Assembly: GCA_016206585.1 (NCBI GenBank)
Contig: JACQRE010000146.1
Location: 1 to 5,509, forward strand
Source: Candidatus Omnitrophota bacterium
GTDB lineage: Bacteria > Omnitrophota > Gorgyraeia > Aquiviventales > Aquiviventaceae
Direction of reading: 5' to 3'
Length of the DNA stretch: 5,509 nucleotides
Part shown: one piece after another, positions 1-5,509 of the stretch
How positions within the stretch are numbered: the stretch's first letter is position 1
Layout of the letters: the number at the start of each line of letters is the position of its first letter
Made by a program: the position numbers and the translations under genes
The notes under the pieces: generated by a model
The model's input: only the letters and a program-made list of their open reading frames with translations
The model's database searches: none
Told to the model about the DNA's origin: nothing

Positions 1-3
1 CCC

Positions 4-53
4 TGTTACCGCCCAATGATAATGTCCTCTTTTAGCCCGATAGAAATGTCCTC
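4..53 (+). repeat. IS left end: terminal inverted repeat with two 19-bp direct units
   Basis: The outer unit at 11-29 reads GCCCAATGATAATGTCCTC and the inner unit at 35-53 reads GCCCGATAGAAATGTCCTC, with a 24-bp repeat period. The same motif occurs twice, inverted, at the right end. Paired repeats at each end are what one expects of multiple transposase-binding sites. The outer left unit differs from the other three by a short cluster (GAT instead of AGA at 18-20), which creates the -10-like hexamer GATAAT at 18-23. Confidence 0.85.
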
Positions 54-71
54 TACCATCACGATGCTACC

Positions 72-77
72 AGGAGG
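72..77 (+). promoter_or_regulatory. Ribosome binding site of the transposase
   Basis: AGGAGG is a full Shine-Dalgarno core. It lies 5 nt before ATG at 83 but only 2 nt before the in-frame GTG at 80, so it favours ATG 83 as the start. The next in-frame ATG at 101 is about 23 nt away and lacks a comparable site. Confidence 0.6.
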
Positions 78-82
78 TCGTG

Positions 83-1402
83 ATGCGCGAGGTGCTCAGG
101 ATGACGGGGGAGGAGAGTCGACGGTTGTATGTGATCCAGCAGGTGCTCGAGCGGAAGATCCGGCAGCGGCAGGCAGCCGAACTCTTGGGCCGGTCGGTCC
201 GCCAGATCCGACGCCTGGTGCAGCGGGTGCGCCAGGACGGTCCTCGGGGGATTGGCCACCGCCTGCGGGGCCGGCGGTCGAATCGTCGACATGCGGACAC
301 GCTTCAGCAGCGCGTCGTGGCGCTCTACCGAGCCCACTACGCGGACTTCGGCCCGACGCTGGCACGGGAGAAGCTCGCCGAGCGGCATCGCCTTCACCTT
401 GGGCGGGAGACCCTGCGCCGCTGGCTGGGAGCTGCCGGCCTCTGGCACGGCCAGCGGCAGACCCCGCGCCATCACCAGTGGCGCGAGCGCAAGGCCTGCG
501 TGGGGGAGATGGTGCAGGTGGACGGCTCGCACCATGACTGGTTGGAAGGCCGGGGGCCGTGGCTGGTACTGATGGGCTACATCGACGATGCGACGAATCG
601 GGTCTTCGCCCGCTTCTACGACTACGAAGGCCCGCTGCCGGCGTTGGACAGCTTCGCCCGCTACGCGCGGCGCTACGGCCTGCCGCAGCGGGTGTACGTC
701 GACCGGCACACGACGTACCAGGGACGGGGCAAGCCGACCCGAGACGACGAGCTGGCGGGGCGTACTCGGCCCCAAAGCCAGTTCGAGCGGGCGTTGGCCG
801 AGCTGGGCGTGGAGGTCATTCCGGCGTATTCGCCCCAAGCCAAGGGGCGCGTCGAGCGACTCTTTGGGACGTTCCAAGATCGCCTGGTGAAGGAGCTGCG
901 CCTGGCCCACGTCACGACGCGGGAGGCCGCCCATCGCTTCTTGGAGGCGTACCTGCCGCGCCACAATCGGCAGTTTTGTCGAGGAGCTCGCAGTCCCGTC
1001 AATCTGCATCGGCCGTGTCCGCCGGCCCACCGGCTGCGCCGGATCCTGGCGATTCGCCACCCGCATGTCCTGCGCAACGACAACACGGTGCAGCACGAGA
1101 CGGCCACCTACCTTGTGCAGGAACGCTGGAATGGTCATCGGCCGAAGACGATCGAGGCCGAGGTGCGCCTCGATGGCAAGCTCCATCTCCTCGCCGGGAA
1201 CCAGGTCCTCCACTACCGCCAGCTGCCCGCCCGGCCCGTCGTGACGCCACCGCCATCTCGCCCGCCCTCCCGCCGGCGAGCGCGCACCATCCCGGCGGCC
1301 GATCACCCCTGGCGACAATTCGAGCGCGTCCAACGACTCACGGCCTTGAAAAACAGGACATTTCTACTGGGCACAAACGAGGACATTTCTATTGGGCGTT
1401 GA
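83..1402 (+). CDS. ISNCY-type DDE transposase
   Basis: This 439-aa protein cuts and joins the ends of its own IS. The N-terminal part (about residues 15-55) is a helix-turn-helix, with the segment RQRQAAELLGRSVRQIRRL, that should bind the terminal repeats. The central RNase H-like integrase core shows the three catalytic acids: D147 in QVDGSHHDW, D207 in VYVDRHTTY and E258 in KGRVERLFG. The C-terminal part is basic and proline-rich. The length fits ISNCY (ISDol1-group) transposases as I know them. ATG 83 is chosen for its Shine-Dalgarno spacing; GTG 80 would add one residue. The last 15 or so codons are made from the right-end repeats, and the TGA stop (1400-1402) lies inside the terminal inverted repeat. 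I see no frameshift or internal stop. Long open frames on the opposite strand here are GC-driven shadows. Confidence 0.92.
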   Translation: MREVLRMTGEESRRLYVIQQVLERKIRQRQAAELLGRSVRQIRRLVQRVRQDGPRGIGHRLRGRRSNRRHADTLQQRVVALYRAHYADFGPTLAREKLAERHRLHLGRETLRRWLGAAGLWHGQRQTPRHHQWRERKACVGEMVQVDGSHHDWLEGRGPWLVLMGYIDDATNRVFARFYDYEGPLPALDSFARYARRYGLPQRVYVDRHTTYQGRGKPTRDDELAGRTRPQSQFERALAELGVEVIPAYSPQAKGRVERLFGTFQDRLVKELRLAHVTTREAAHRFLEAYLPRHNRQFCRGARSPVNLHRPCPPAHRLRRILAIRHPHVLRNDNTVQHETATYLVQERWNGHRPKTIEAEVRLDGKLHLLAGNQVLHYRQLPARPVVTPPPSRPPSRRRARTIPAADHPWRQFERVQRLTALKNRTFLLGTNEDISIGR

Positions 1403-1404
1403 CA
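1354..1404 (-). repeat. IS right end: terminal inverted repeat with two 19-bp direct units
   Basis: Read on the minus strand, the outer unit (1379-1397) is GCCCAATAGAAATGTCCTC and the inner unit (1354-1372) is GCCCAGTAGAAATGTCCTG, with a 25-bp period. They match the left-end units in inverted orientation. The region is also translated as the transposase C-terminus (residues reading TFLLGTNEDISIGR), so it is both coding and a likely binding site. Confidence 0.85.
1399..1404 (+). promoter_or_regulatory. Outward-facing -35-like hexamer at the IS right tip
   Basis: TTGACA, a perfect sigma70 -35 consensus, forms the last six bases of the element and points into the downstream operon. Outward -35 boxes in IS ends are known to build hybrid promoters with flanking -10 boxes. 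At a 16-18 nt spacing the flank offers only poor -10 matches (for example TGTGAG at 1422-1427), so a working hybrid promoter is not demonstrated here. Confidence 0.25.
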
Positions 1405-1420
1405 CTTTTCTGCAGCGCCC

Positions 1421-1450
1421 TTGTGAGAACGGGAGCGGATATGCTAGAGT
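1421..1450 (+). promoter_or_regulatory. Candidate sigma70 promoter of the regulator operon
   Basis: TTGTGA (1421-1426) is separated by 18 nt from TAGAGT (1445-1450); each matches its consensus at 4 of 6 positions. An overlapping TATGCT at 1440-1445 is an alternative -10 but would be only 13 nt from this -35. Either would start the transcript around 1452-1457, some 25-30 nt before the riboswitch, which is a sensible layout. No sigma54 GG-N10-GC signature was found in the leader. Confidence 0.35.
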
Positions 1451-1482
1451 TGTGTAGAGCGTCGTGTGCGGTTTTGCACCGA

Positions 1483-1571
1483 CCGTCCGAGAACGGCAAA
1501 GTCTTCGAGAGAAGGCGGCGCAAAGCCACAGATCCTGGGCACGGTCAGGACGGCTGGGCTACCGAAGACGG
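1483..1571 (+). promoter_or_regulatory. Cyclic-di-GMP-I (GEMM-I) riboswitch
   Basis: The leader folds as a class I cyclic-di-GMP aptamer. P1 is CCGUC 1483-1487 with GACGG 1567-1571. The conserved GGCAAA follows at 1495-1500. P2 is GUCUUC 1501-1506 with GAAGGC 1511-1516, capped by the GNRA tetraloop GAGA. The conserved GCGCAAAGCC is at 1518-1527. P3 starts with GCC 1525-1527 pairing GGC 1552-1554 and continues with UCCUG 1533-1537 pairing CAGGA 1546-1550. The closing segment GGGCUACCGA is at 1556-1565. These elements occur in the order and spacing of the GEMM-I family. No terminator hairpin with a U-run follows. The P1 3' strand overlaps the first two bases of the downstream GGAGG, so I infer translational control, with ligand-stabilised P1 tending to hide the ribosome site. 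The sign of regulation is inference. Confidence 0.85.
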
Positions 1572-1574
1572 AGG
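1570..1574 (+). promoter_or_regulatory. Ribosome binding site of the response regulator
   Basis: GGAGG sits 4 nt before ATG 1579. Its first two bases are also the last two bases of riboswitch stem P1, which makes it the likely point of control. Confidence 0.7.
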
Positions 1575-1578
1575 AAGC

Positions 1579-2193
1579 ATGCGGGTTCACCGACACGCCC
1601 ATACCACTGAGGTTGACGGGGTGGGCGTGGGGGTTGAAGGCTCGGGGCCGCCGAAACGCGTGCTGGTCATTGACAATGACCCCGGCATCCGCCGGCTCGT
1701 TCAGCGCATCCTGGAGGGGCAGGGGTATGCGGTGACGGCGTGCTCGGACGGCGCGCAGGCCATCGCCCTCCTGAAAGAGACCCCCTATCGCTGCGTCCTG
1801 CTAGATGTCCGCATGAACGGCCTCCAGGGCACCGAGCTCCTCCCCATCATCAAGCGCAACTTTCCGACGCTCCCCGTCATCATCATCTCGGCCTACTGCG
1901 AGCGCCAGGACGCCAGCTACTACGGCTCCCTGGGGGCGTCGGATTTCCTGGCCAAGCCCTTCCACGACGAAAGCCTGGTCGAGGCCGTCCAGCGCGCCGT
2001 CGGCGCCACCGAGACGATCCCGCTGACCCTGACGAGCCTCTCGCTTGCCGAGGCCCGTGACCAGGTCTATCGCACGCTCCTGGTCACCGCGTTGCGGAAA
2101 ACCAACTGGAACCAGGTCAAGGCGGCGCAGTTGCTGGGCGTCAGCCGCTACAGCCTCATGCGGTGGCTACGCAAACTCCAGATCCAATACTGA
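1579..2193 (+). CDS. Response regulator: receiver plus Fis-type helix-turn-helix
   Basis: This 204-aa cytoplasmic protein is probably a phosphorylation-controlled DNA-binding regulator. The receiver spans about residues 26-142: the first strand and metal-binding site VLVIDNDPG (D32, N33, D34), phospho-acceptor D76 in LLDVRMNG, switch S104 in IIISAY and K126 in LAKPF. A short linker leads to a C-terminal Fis/NtrC-type helix-turn-helix (about 165-204, with NQVKAAQLLGVSR). There is no AAA+ sigma54-activating domain, so the architecture resembles PrrA/RegA/ActR regulators rather than full NtrC. Asn replaces the second residue of the usual acidic pair. ATG 1579 is chosen because it has GGAGG just upstream. 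An in-frame ATG at 1441 would precede the likely transcript start and translate the riboswitch. The gene is first in an operon with the hybrid kinase 11 nt downstream, its likely partner. Target genes are unknown. Confidence 0.9.
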   Translation: MRVHRHAHTTEVDGVGVGVEGSGPPKRVLVIDNDPGIRRLVQRILEGQGYAVTACSDGAQAIALLKETPYRCVLLDVRMNGLQGTELLPIIKRNFPTLPVIIISAYCERQDASYYGSLGASDFLAKPFHDESLVEAVQRAVGATETIPLTLTSLSLAEARDQVYRTLLVTALRKTNWNQVKAAQLLGVSRYSLMRWLRKLQIQY

Positions 2194-2198
2194 GGGGG
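2192..2198 (+). promoter_or_regulatory. Ribosome binding site of the hybrid kinase
   Basis: GAGGGGG overlaps the TGA stop of the response regulator and ends 6 nt before ATG 2205. This supports ATG 2205 over an in-frame GTG at 2163 inside the upstream gene, and suggests translational coupling. Confidence 0.55.
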
Positions 2199-2204
2199 TT
2201 GCCC

Positions 2205-4205
2205 ATGGCGAATCCGGATCTGCCTGTTCCCCAGACGGCCACGCCGTCCATACGGATCCTTCTCGTGGAAGACACGTGGGAAGATGCGCGGATCCTGCAG
2301 GGCCTGCTGGCGCGCGAGCTCGGGACGGCGTTCGATCTGCGGTACGTGGACCGGCTGGGGGCCGGCCTGGAGTGTCTGGCTGAAGGCGGCATCGACCTCG
2401 TCCTGCTCGACCTGAATCTGCCCGACAGCAAAGGACTCGAGACGATCTCCCGGCTCCTCGAGCGGGCCCCGAGCGTGCCCGTGGTCGTGCTGACGGCCAG
2501 CGATGACGAGGCGTCCGTCGTGCAGGCCCTCCACGAGGGGGCTCAGGACTACCTCGTGAAGGGCTACGTGCAGGTCTATCCCAAGATGCTGGGGCGGTCC
2601 ATCCGGTATGCCATCGAGCGCAAGCGGGCGGAAGAGGAGGTCCGCAACGCCCACGGGCAAACCGAAAAACTCCTGGCGTCGATCCCGTCGATTCTGATTG
2701 GGGTAAGTCCGGACGGCCGCCTCACGCACTGGAACGCGATCGCCCAGCAGACCCTTGGCTGCGATCCGGCGCAGGTCCTCAACCGACCGTTAGCCGACTG
2801 CCGCATCCCCTGGGACGTGCCGAGGATTCTTGAGGCCTTGGCGACCTGCCGGACCACCGAGGCGATCACGCGATTGGACGACGTGGCCTTCACGTATCCG
2901 GACGGCCGTCAAGGATGCCTGGGCTTCGTGATCCGGCCGATTCGCAGCAACGGAGAGGCGCAATCCGGGTTCCTGCTGTTCGGGGCGGATATCACCGAAC
3001 GCAAGCTGGCCGAGCTGGAACGGACCCGGCTGCAGGAGCAGCTGGTGCAGGCGCAGAAGATGGAAACGATCGGGCGCTTTGCCGGCGGCATCGCGCATGA
3101 CTTCAACAACTTCCTCCAGGTCATCATGGGCTTTGCGAAAGTCATCCGCAATCAGCACGGCAAGAAGAGCCCGGAGCTGGTCAGCGACCTGGACGAGATC
3201 ATTAACGCCGCCAACAGCGCCGCCGACATGGTGCAGCAACTGCTCGCCTTCAGTCGACGGCACCCGATCCAACCCCAGCTCCTGGAGCTCAACCAGACGG
3301 TGCAGGAGATGACGGCCTCGCTCCAGCGGTTCGTCGGGGACCGGATCTCCGTGACGCTGGTCCTGGCTCCCCAGCCGCTGCCGGTCAAGATGGACCTCAC
3401 GGGGTTGAAGCAAATCCTCATGAACCTCTCCTCGAATGCCCGCGACGCGATGCCCGGCGGCGGCCGATTGATCATTCGGACGGCGACCGTGCGCGTGGAG
3501 GCGGACCGGCTCACGCAGCACCCGCCGGCCGCGGAAGGCGCGTATGCCCGCCTGTCCGTCCAGGATACCGGGGTGGGAATGGACCCCAAGGTCGCCTCGC
3601 GGATCTTCGAACCCTTTTTTACGACGAAGGGGGTGGGCAGCGGAACCGGCTTAGGGCTTGCGGTGGTCTATGGCCTGGTCCGGCAACATCAGGGCCTGAT
3701 TGACCACGAGACGGCGCCCGGAAACGGCACGACCTTTCATCTCTACTTCCCGCTCCAATCCGCGGCGCTGGAGCCGCCGCGCCCAGCCTCCGGCGGCGCA
3801 TCGACGGCCGATGCGCCGGGGTCTCGGATCAGCGCCAATGGCCAGCGTTCCAAGCGCCGCATTCTGGTGGTGGACGACAAGCAGGCCATCCGCGTGCTCT
3901 GTGAACGGATCCTCCGGGAAGGCTACGAGGTGACCACGGCCTCCTCGGCGTCCGCGGCGATGAAGTGCCTGGCCCGAGAGCCCTTTGATCTCCTGCTGAC
4001 GGACCTCAAGATGCCTGAGGTGGACGGGTTTGCGCTCATTGAGGAAGCGGCGAAGCTCCGGCCCGATCTGAAGCTGCTGGCCATGACCGGATCGCTGACC
4101 GTCGAGTTCGAGCAACGACTGAGCGCGTCCACCTTCCCCTGCGCGCTGATCCGCAAGCCGTTTACGCCTCTGATGCTCGAAGAGGCGGTGCGGCGCGCCC
4201 TGTAG
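2205..4205 (+). CDS. Soluble hybrid histidine kinase, REC-PAS-HisKA-HATPase-REC
   Basis: This 666-aa protein has no membrane segment or signal peptide, so it should sense a cytoplasmic or relayed signal. An N-terminal receiver (about 16-135) has E22/D23, phospho-acceptor D69 in LLDLNLPDS, T97 and K119. A PAS-like domain follows (about 155-265), ending in the typical FGADITERK. A short coiled helix leads to the HisKA H-box AGGIAHDFNNFL with phospho-acceptor H298, of the HDFNN subtype. The ATPase domain shows the N-box (N407, N411, D414), G1 DTGVGMD (454-460), F-box FEPFFTTK (468-475) and G2 GSGTGLGLA (478-486). After an Ala/Pro/Ser-rich linker comes a second complete receiver (about 551-665: D557/D558, D600 in LLTDLKMPEVDG, T628, K651). 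All catalytic residues are present. No Hpt domain is visible, so onward transfer would be from H298 to the neighbouring regulator or need an Hpt protein encoded elsewhere. The ligand of the PAS domain is not evident. Confidence 0.93.
   Translation: MANPDLPVPQTATPSIRILLVEDTWEDARILQGLLARELGTAFDLRYVDRLGAGLECLAEGGIDLVLLDLNLPDSKGLETISRLLERAPSVPVVVLTASDDEASVVQALHEGAQDYLVKGYVQVYPKMLGRSIRYAIERKRAEEEVRNAHGQTEKLLASIPSILIGVSPDGRLTHWNAIAQQTLGCDPAQVLNRPLADCRIPWDVPRILEALATCRTTEAITRLDDVAFTYPDGRQGCLGFVIRPIRSNGEAQSGFLLFGADITERKLAELERTRLQEQLVQAQKMETIGRFAGGIAHDFNNFLQVIMGFAKVIRNQHGKKSPELVSDLDEIINAANSAADMVQQLLAFSRRHPIQPQLLELNQTVQEMTASLQRFVGDRISVTLVLAPQPLPVKMDLTGLKQILMNLSSNARDAMPGGGRLIIRTATVRVEADRLTQHPPAAEGAYARLSVQDTGVGMDPKVASRIFEPFFTTKGVGSGTGLGLAVVYGLVRQHQGLIDHETAPGNGTTFHLYFPLQSAALEPPRPASGGASTADAPGSRISANGQRSKRRILVVDDKQAIRVLCERILREGYEVTTASSASAAMKCLAREPFDLLLTDLKMPEVDGFALIEEAAKLRPDLKLLAMTGSLTVEFEQRLSASTFPCALIRKPFTPLMLEEAVRRAL
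4162..4205. other. Convergent 3' overlap of two kinase genes
   Basis: The plus-strand hybrid kinase and the minus-strand MASE1 kinase share 44 bp at their 3' ends. On the plus strand this encodes the last helix of the C-terminal receiver, a conserved fold element. On the minus strand it encodes only a non-conserved tail after the ATPase domain, so the minus-strand gene probably extended into its neighbour. No terminator hairpin with a T-run is visible on either side, so the two transcripts probably overlap. Confidence 0.8.
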
Positions 4206-5509
4206 GCCCCGCCAGCCCGCCATCGGCCAGCGGGAAGACCAGGCGGACCTGGATCCCCCCGGCGGGGCGGTTGGCGATCATGATCCGTCCCTGATGCAGC
4301 TCCACGATCTTCTTGCAGACGGTCAACCCCAGTCCCGTGCCCTTCCCGGTCGGCTTCGTCGTGAAGAAGGGATCGAACACCTTCGACAGCAGGTCCTCGG
4401 GAATCCCGCTGCCGGCGTCCTCCACCTCGGCCACGACGGCGGCCTCGCGCACGGTGGCCGAGGCCGCATCCGGGGCAGCCGGGTCACCGTACAGCCGGCG
4501 GGGAGGTGTGGCGTAGGTGCGGACGGTCAGCGTCCCTCCCGCGGGCATGGCCTGGATCGCGTTCATGAAGAGGTTCACGAAGACCTGCTCCACCTTGGTC
4601 AGATCCAGTGCGCACGAGGGCAGCGGCTGGCACGCCTTGACGAGGGCCACGTGCGCGCGATCCATCTCGTGCTTCACGAGGATGAGGGCCTGGTCGAGGA
4701 CGGCGTTCAGGTCGGCGTGGGCCGCCTGCAGCTCATTCGTCGAGGAGAAATTCAGCAATCCCCGGATGACCGCATCCGCCCGGTGGACGGCGTGCTGCAT
4801 GTCGCGCAACAACCGCTGGGCCTCGTCATCGAGAGGGCCGCAGCAATCCGACAGGTGCTCCAGGCCGATCAGCAGGGTTGCCAGCGGGTTCTTCACTTCA
4901 TGCGCGACGCCGGCCGCCAACCGGCCCACCGATTCGAGCTTGGCGGCCTTGATCAAGTGCTGCTCCGCCCGCTGGCGCTCGGTGACCTGCTGCCTCAGCT
5001 GCGCGTTGGAGTCTGACAGCTCGGCCGTCCGCTCCCGGACCCGTCGTTCCAATTCATCGCGGGCGCTCCGCAAGGCCGCCTGCGTCTGCTCCTGTTCTGC
5101 CACCGCAGCCGCCAAGACCAGCCCGGTGACGGCGACGATGCCGACGAAGACTTGCAACCACAGGAGCGACTCGTTGAGGGTCCCGACGGCAAAGGGGCCG
5201 AGGCCGTTGGCCGTGTTCCAAATCGCCATCCCCGACACGACCAGGATCGAGATCGTGACCCCGCCTTGACCAAACCGAAGCGCCGCCCACATCACCAGAG
5301 GCAGGAGCGCATACAGCAGCGGGAATGGCAGCCCTCCGACGCGCACCAGCTCCCCGAACACCATCTGGCCGGTGACCGCCAGCGCACCCAACGAGAGCGT
5401 CGCCTCGGCAGCCCGCCAGGGGTTCCACCAGCGAATCCGCAGGGCGCTCCAGGCCAGGATCGCCGGCGTCACCACCAGAATCCCCGACACGTCACCGAGC
5501 CACCACGTC
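4162..5509 (-). CDS. MASE1-type membrane sensor histidine kinase (5' end outside window)
   Basis: 448 complete codons are visible, and the frame remains open to the right edge. The first visible residues, TWWLGDVSGILVVTP, are the conserved WLGD region in the middle of a MASE1 membrane sensor domain, so the true start is beyond the window and GTG at 5490 is not the start. Counting from that T as residue 1, about five hydrophobic segments follow (near 8-24, 36-54, 60-78, 82-98 and 114-137), including the MASE1-like LPLVMWAALRFG and NGLGPF. A charged coiled coil (about 138-190) connects to the H-box AGVAHEVKNPL with H203. The ATPase domain has the N-box (N312, N316), G1 DAGSGI (D364, G366, G368), F-box FDPFFTTK (378-385) and G2 GKGTGLGL (388-395). 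There is no PAS or receiver domain in the visible part. It should autophosphorylate at the inner membrane and pass phosphate to a separate regulator; whether that is the regulator at 1579-2193 is unknown. Confidence 0.92.
   Translation of the reverse strand, partial: TWWLGDVSGILVVTPAILAWSALRIRWWNPWRAAEATLSLGALAVTGQMVFGELVRVGGLPFPLLYALLPLVMWAALRFGQGGVTISILVVSGMAIWNTANGLGPFAVGTLNESLLWLQVFVGIVAVTGLVLAAAVAEQEQTQAALRSARDELERRVRERTAELSDSNAQLRQQVTERQRAEQHLIKAAKLESVGRLAAGVAHEVKNPLATLLIGLEHLSDCCGPLDDEAQRLLRDMQHAVHRADAVIRGLLNFSSTNELQAAHADLNAVLDQALILVKHEMDRAHVALVKACQPLPSCALDLTKVEQVFVNLFMNAIQAMPAGGTLTVRTYATPPRRLYGDPAAPDAASATVREAAVVAEVEDAGSGIPEDLLSKVFDPFFTTKPTGKGTGLGLTVCKKIVELHQGRIMIANRPAGGIQVRLVFPLADGGLAGPTGRAAPPLRASEA

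Larger units (their letters stand above)
4..1404 (+). mobile_element. Complete insertion sequence, ISNCY (ISDol1-like) type
   Basis: A single transposase gene is bounded by imperfect terminal inverted repeats. The left end (4-29) and the reverse complement of the right end (1379-1404) agree at 21 of 26 positions and both begin TGT. A second, inner repeat unit lies next to each terminus. The element is about 1.4 kb, a plausible size for a one-gene IS of this type. The transposase frame is open throughout and its DDE residues are visible, so the element looks potentially active. Only three bases of left flank (CCC) are in the window and the right flank begins CTT, so a target-site duplication cannot be confirmed and the outer boundaries could be off by a base or two. 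The family name comes from recognising the transposase, not from a database search. Confidence 0.85.

Noticed and set aside
1..3. Target-site duplication flanking the IS
   Set aside because: Only CCC is visible on the left and the right flank starts CTT, so a duplication can be neither shown nor excluded.
59..1333. Long minus-strand open frame (424 codons) antisense to the transposase
   Set aside because: It mirrors the transposase codons in a GC-rich region, has no recognisable domain, and the plus-strand protein has clear HTH and DDE motifs.
1464..1477. Possible sigma54 promoter ending in TTTTGC
   Set aside because: The -12 GC is there but the required GG at the correct distance upstream is GT, so the signature fails.
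1466..1479. Small GTGC/GCAC hairpin with a GGTTTT loop as a terminator or operator
   Set aside because: The stem is only 4 bp (5 with a wobble pair) and no T-run follows; it is too weak to call.
559..1578. Continuous plus-strand frame joining the IS interior to the response regulator, as a possible fusion
   Set aside because: The upstream part is out of frame with the transposase, is low-complexity Ala/Pro/Arg/Gly, and would translate through the riboswitch. GGAGG plus ATG 1579 gives a normal start.
1441..1578. ATG 1441 as an earlier start of the response regulator
   Set aside because: It lies within or before the likely -10 region, has no good Shine-Dalgarno site, and would place the riboswitch inside coding sequence.
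4294..5269. Long plus-strand open frames opposite the MASE1 kinase
   Set aside because: They are shadows of the minus-strand kinase, whose H, N, G1, F and G2 boxes are all intact; no domain is recognisable on the plus strand.

Overview
This is a high-GC window (about two thirds G+C by eye) with good Shine-Dalgarno sites, consistent with a Gram-negative-type environmental bacterium. Hybrid histidine kinases, a MASE1 kinase and a type I cyclic-di-GMP riboswitch together are common in groups such as Deltaproteobacteria, Nitrospirota, NC10 and Acidobacteria, but nothing here fixes the taxon.

Positions 4-1404 are an apparently complete insertion sequence. It has one long DDE transposase of the ISNCY (ISDol1-like) type. 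Each end carries two direct copies of a 19-bp motif, and the two ends are inverted relative to each other. The transposase gene reads through the right-end repeats and stops inside the last bases of the element.

Positions 1405-1578 are the leader of the next operon. They hold a weak candidate promoter and, at 1483-1571, a well-formed cyclic-di-GMP-I (GEMM-I) riboswitch aptamer with P1, a GNRA-capped P2, P3 and the conserved GGCAAA, GCGCAAAGCC and CUACCGA segments. The 3' strand of P1 runs into the Shine-Dalgarno of the next gene, which suggests control of translation by cyclic-di-GMP.

Positions 1579-4205 are a two-gene operon with an 11-nt gap. The first gene is a 204-aa response regulator (receiver plus Fis-type helix-turn-helix). 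The second is a 666-aa soluble hybrid histidine kinase (REC-PAS-HisKA-HATPase-REC). They are likely partners.

From the right edge down to 4162, on the minus strand, runs a membrane-bound MASE1 histidine kinase whose 5' end lies outside the window. It converges on the hybrid kinase and overlaps its 3' end by 44 bp.

The overall picture is a signalling locus in which a second messenger (cyclic-di-GMP, through an RNA switch) appears to gate synthesis of a phosphorelay, with an IS lying directly upstream of the leader.
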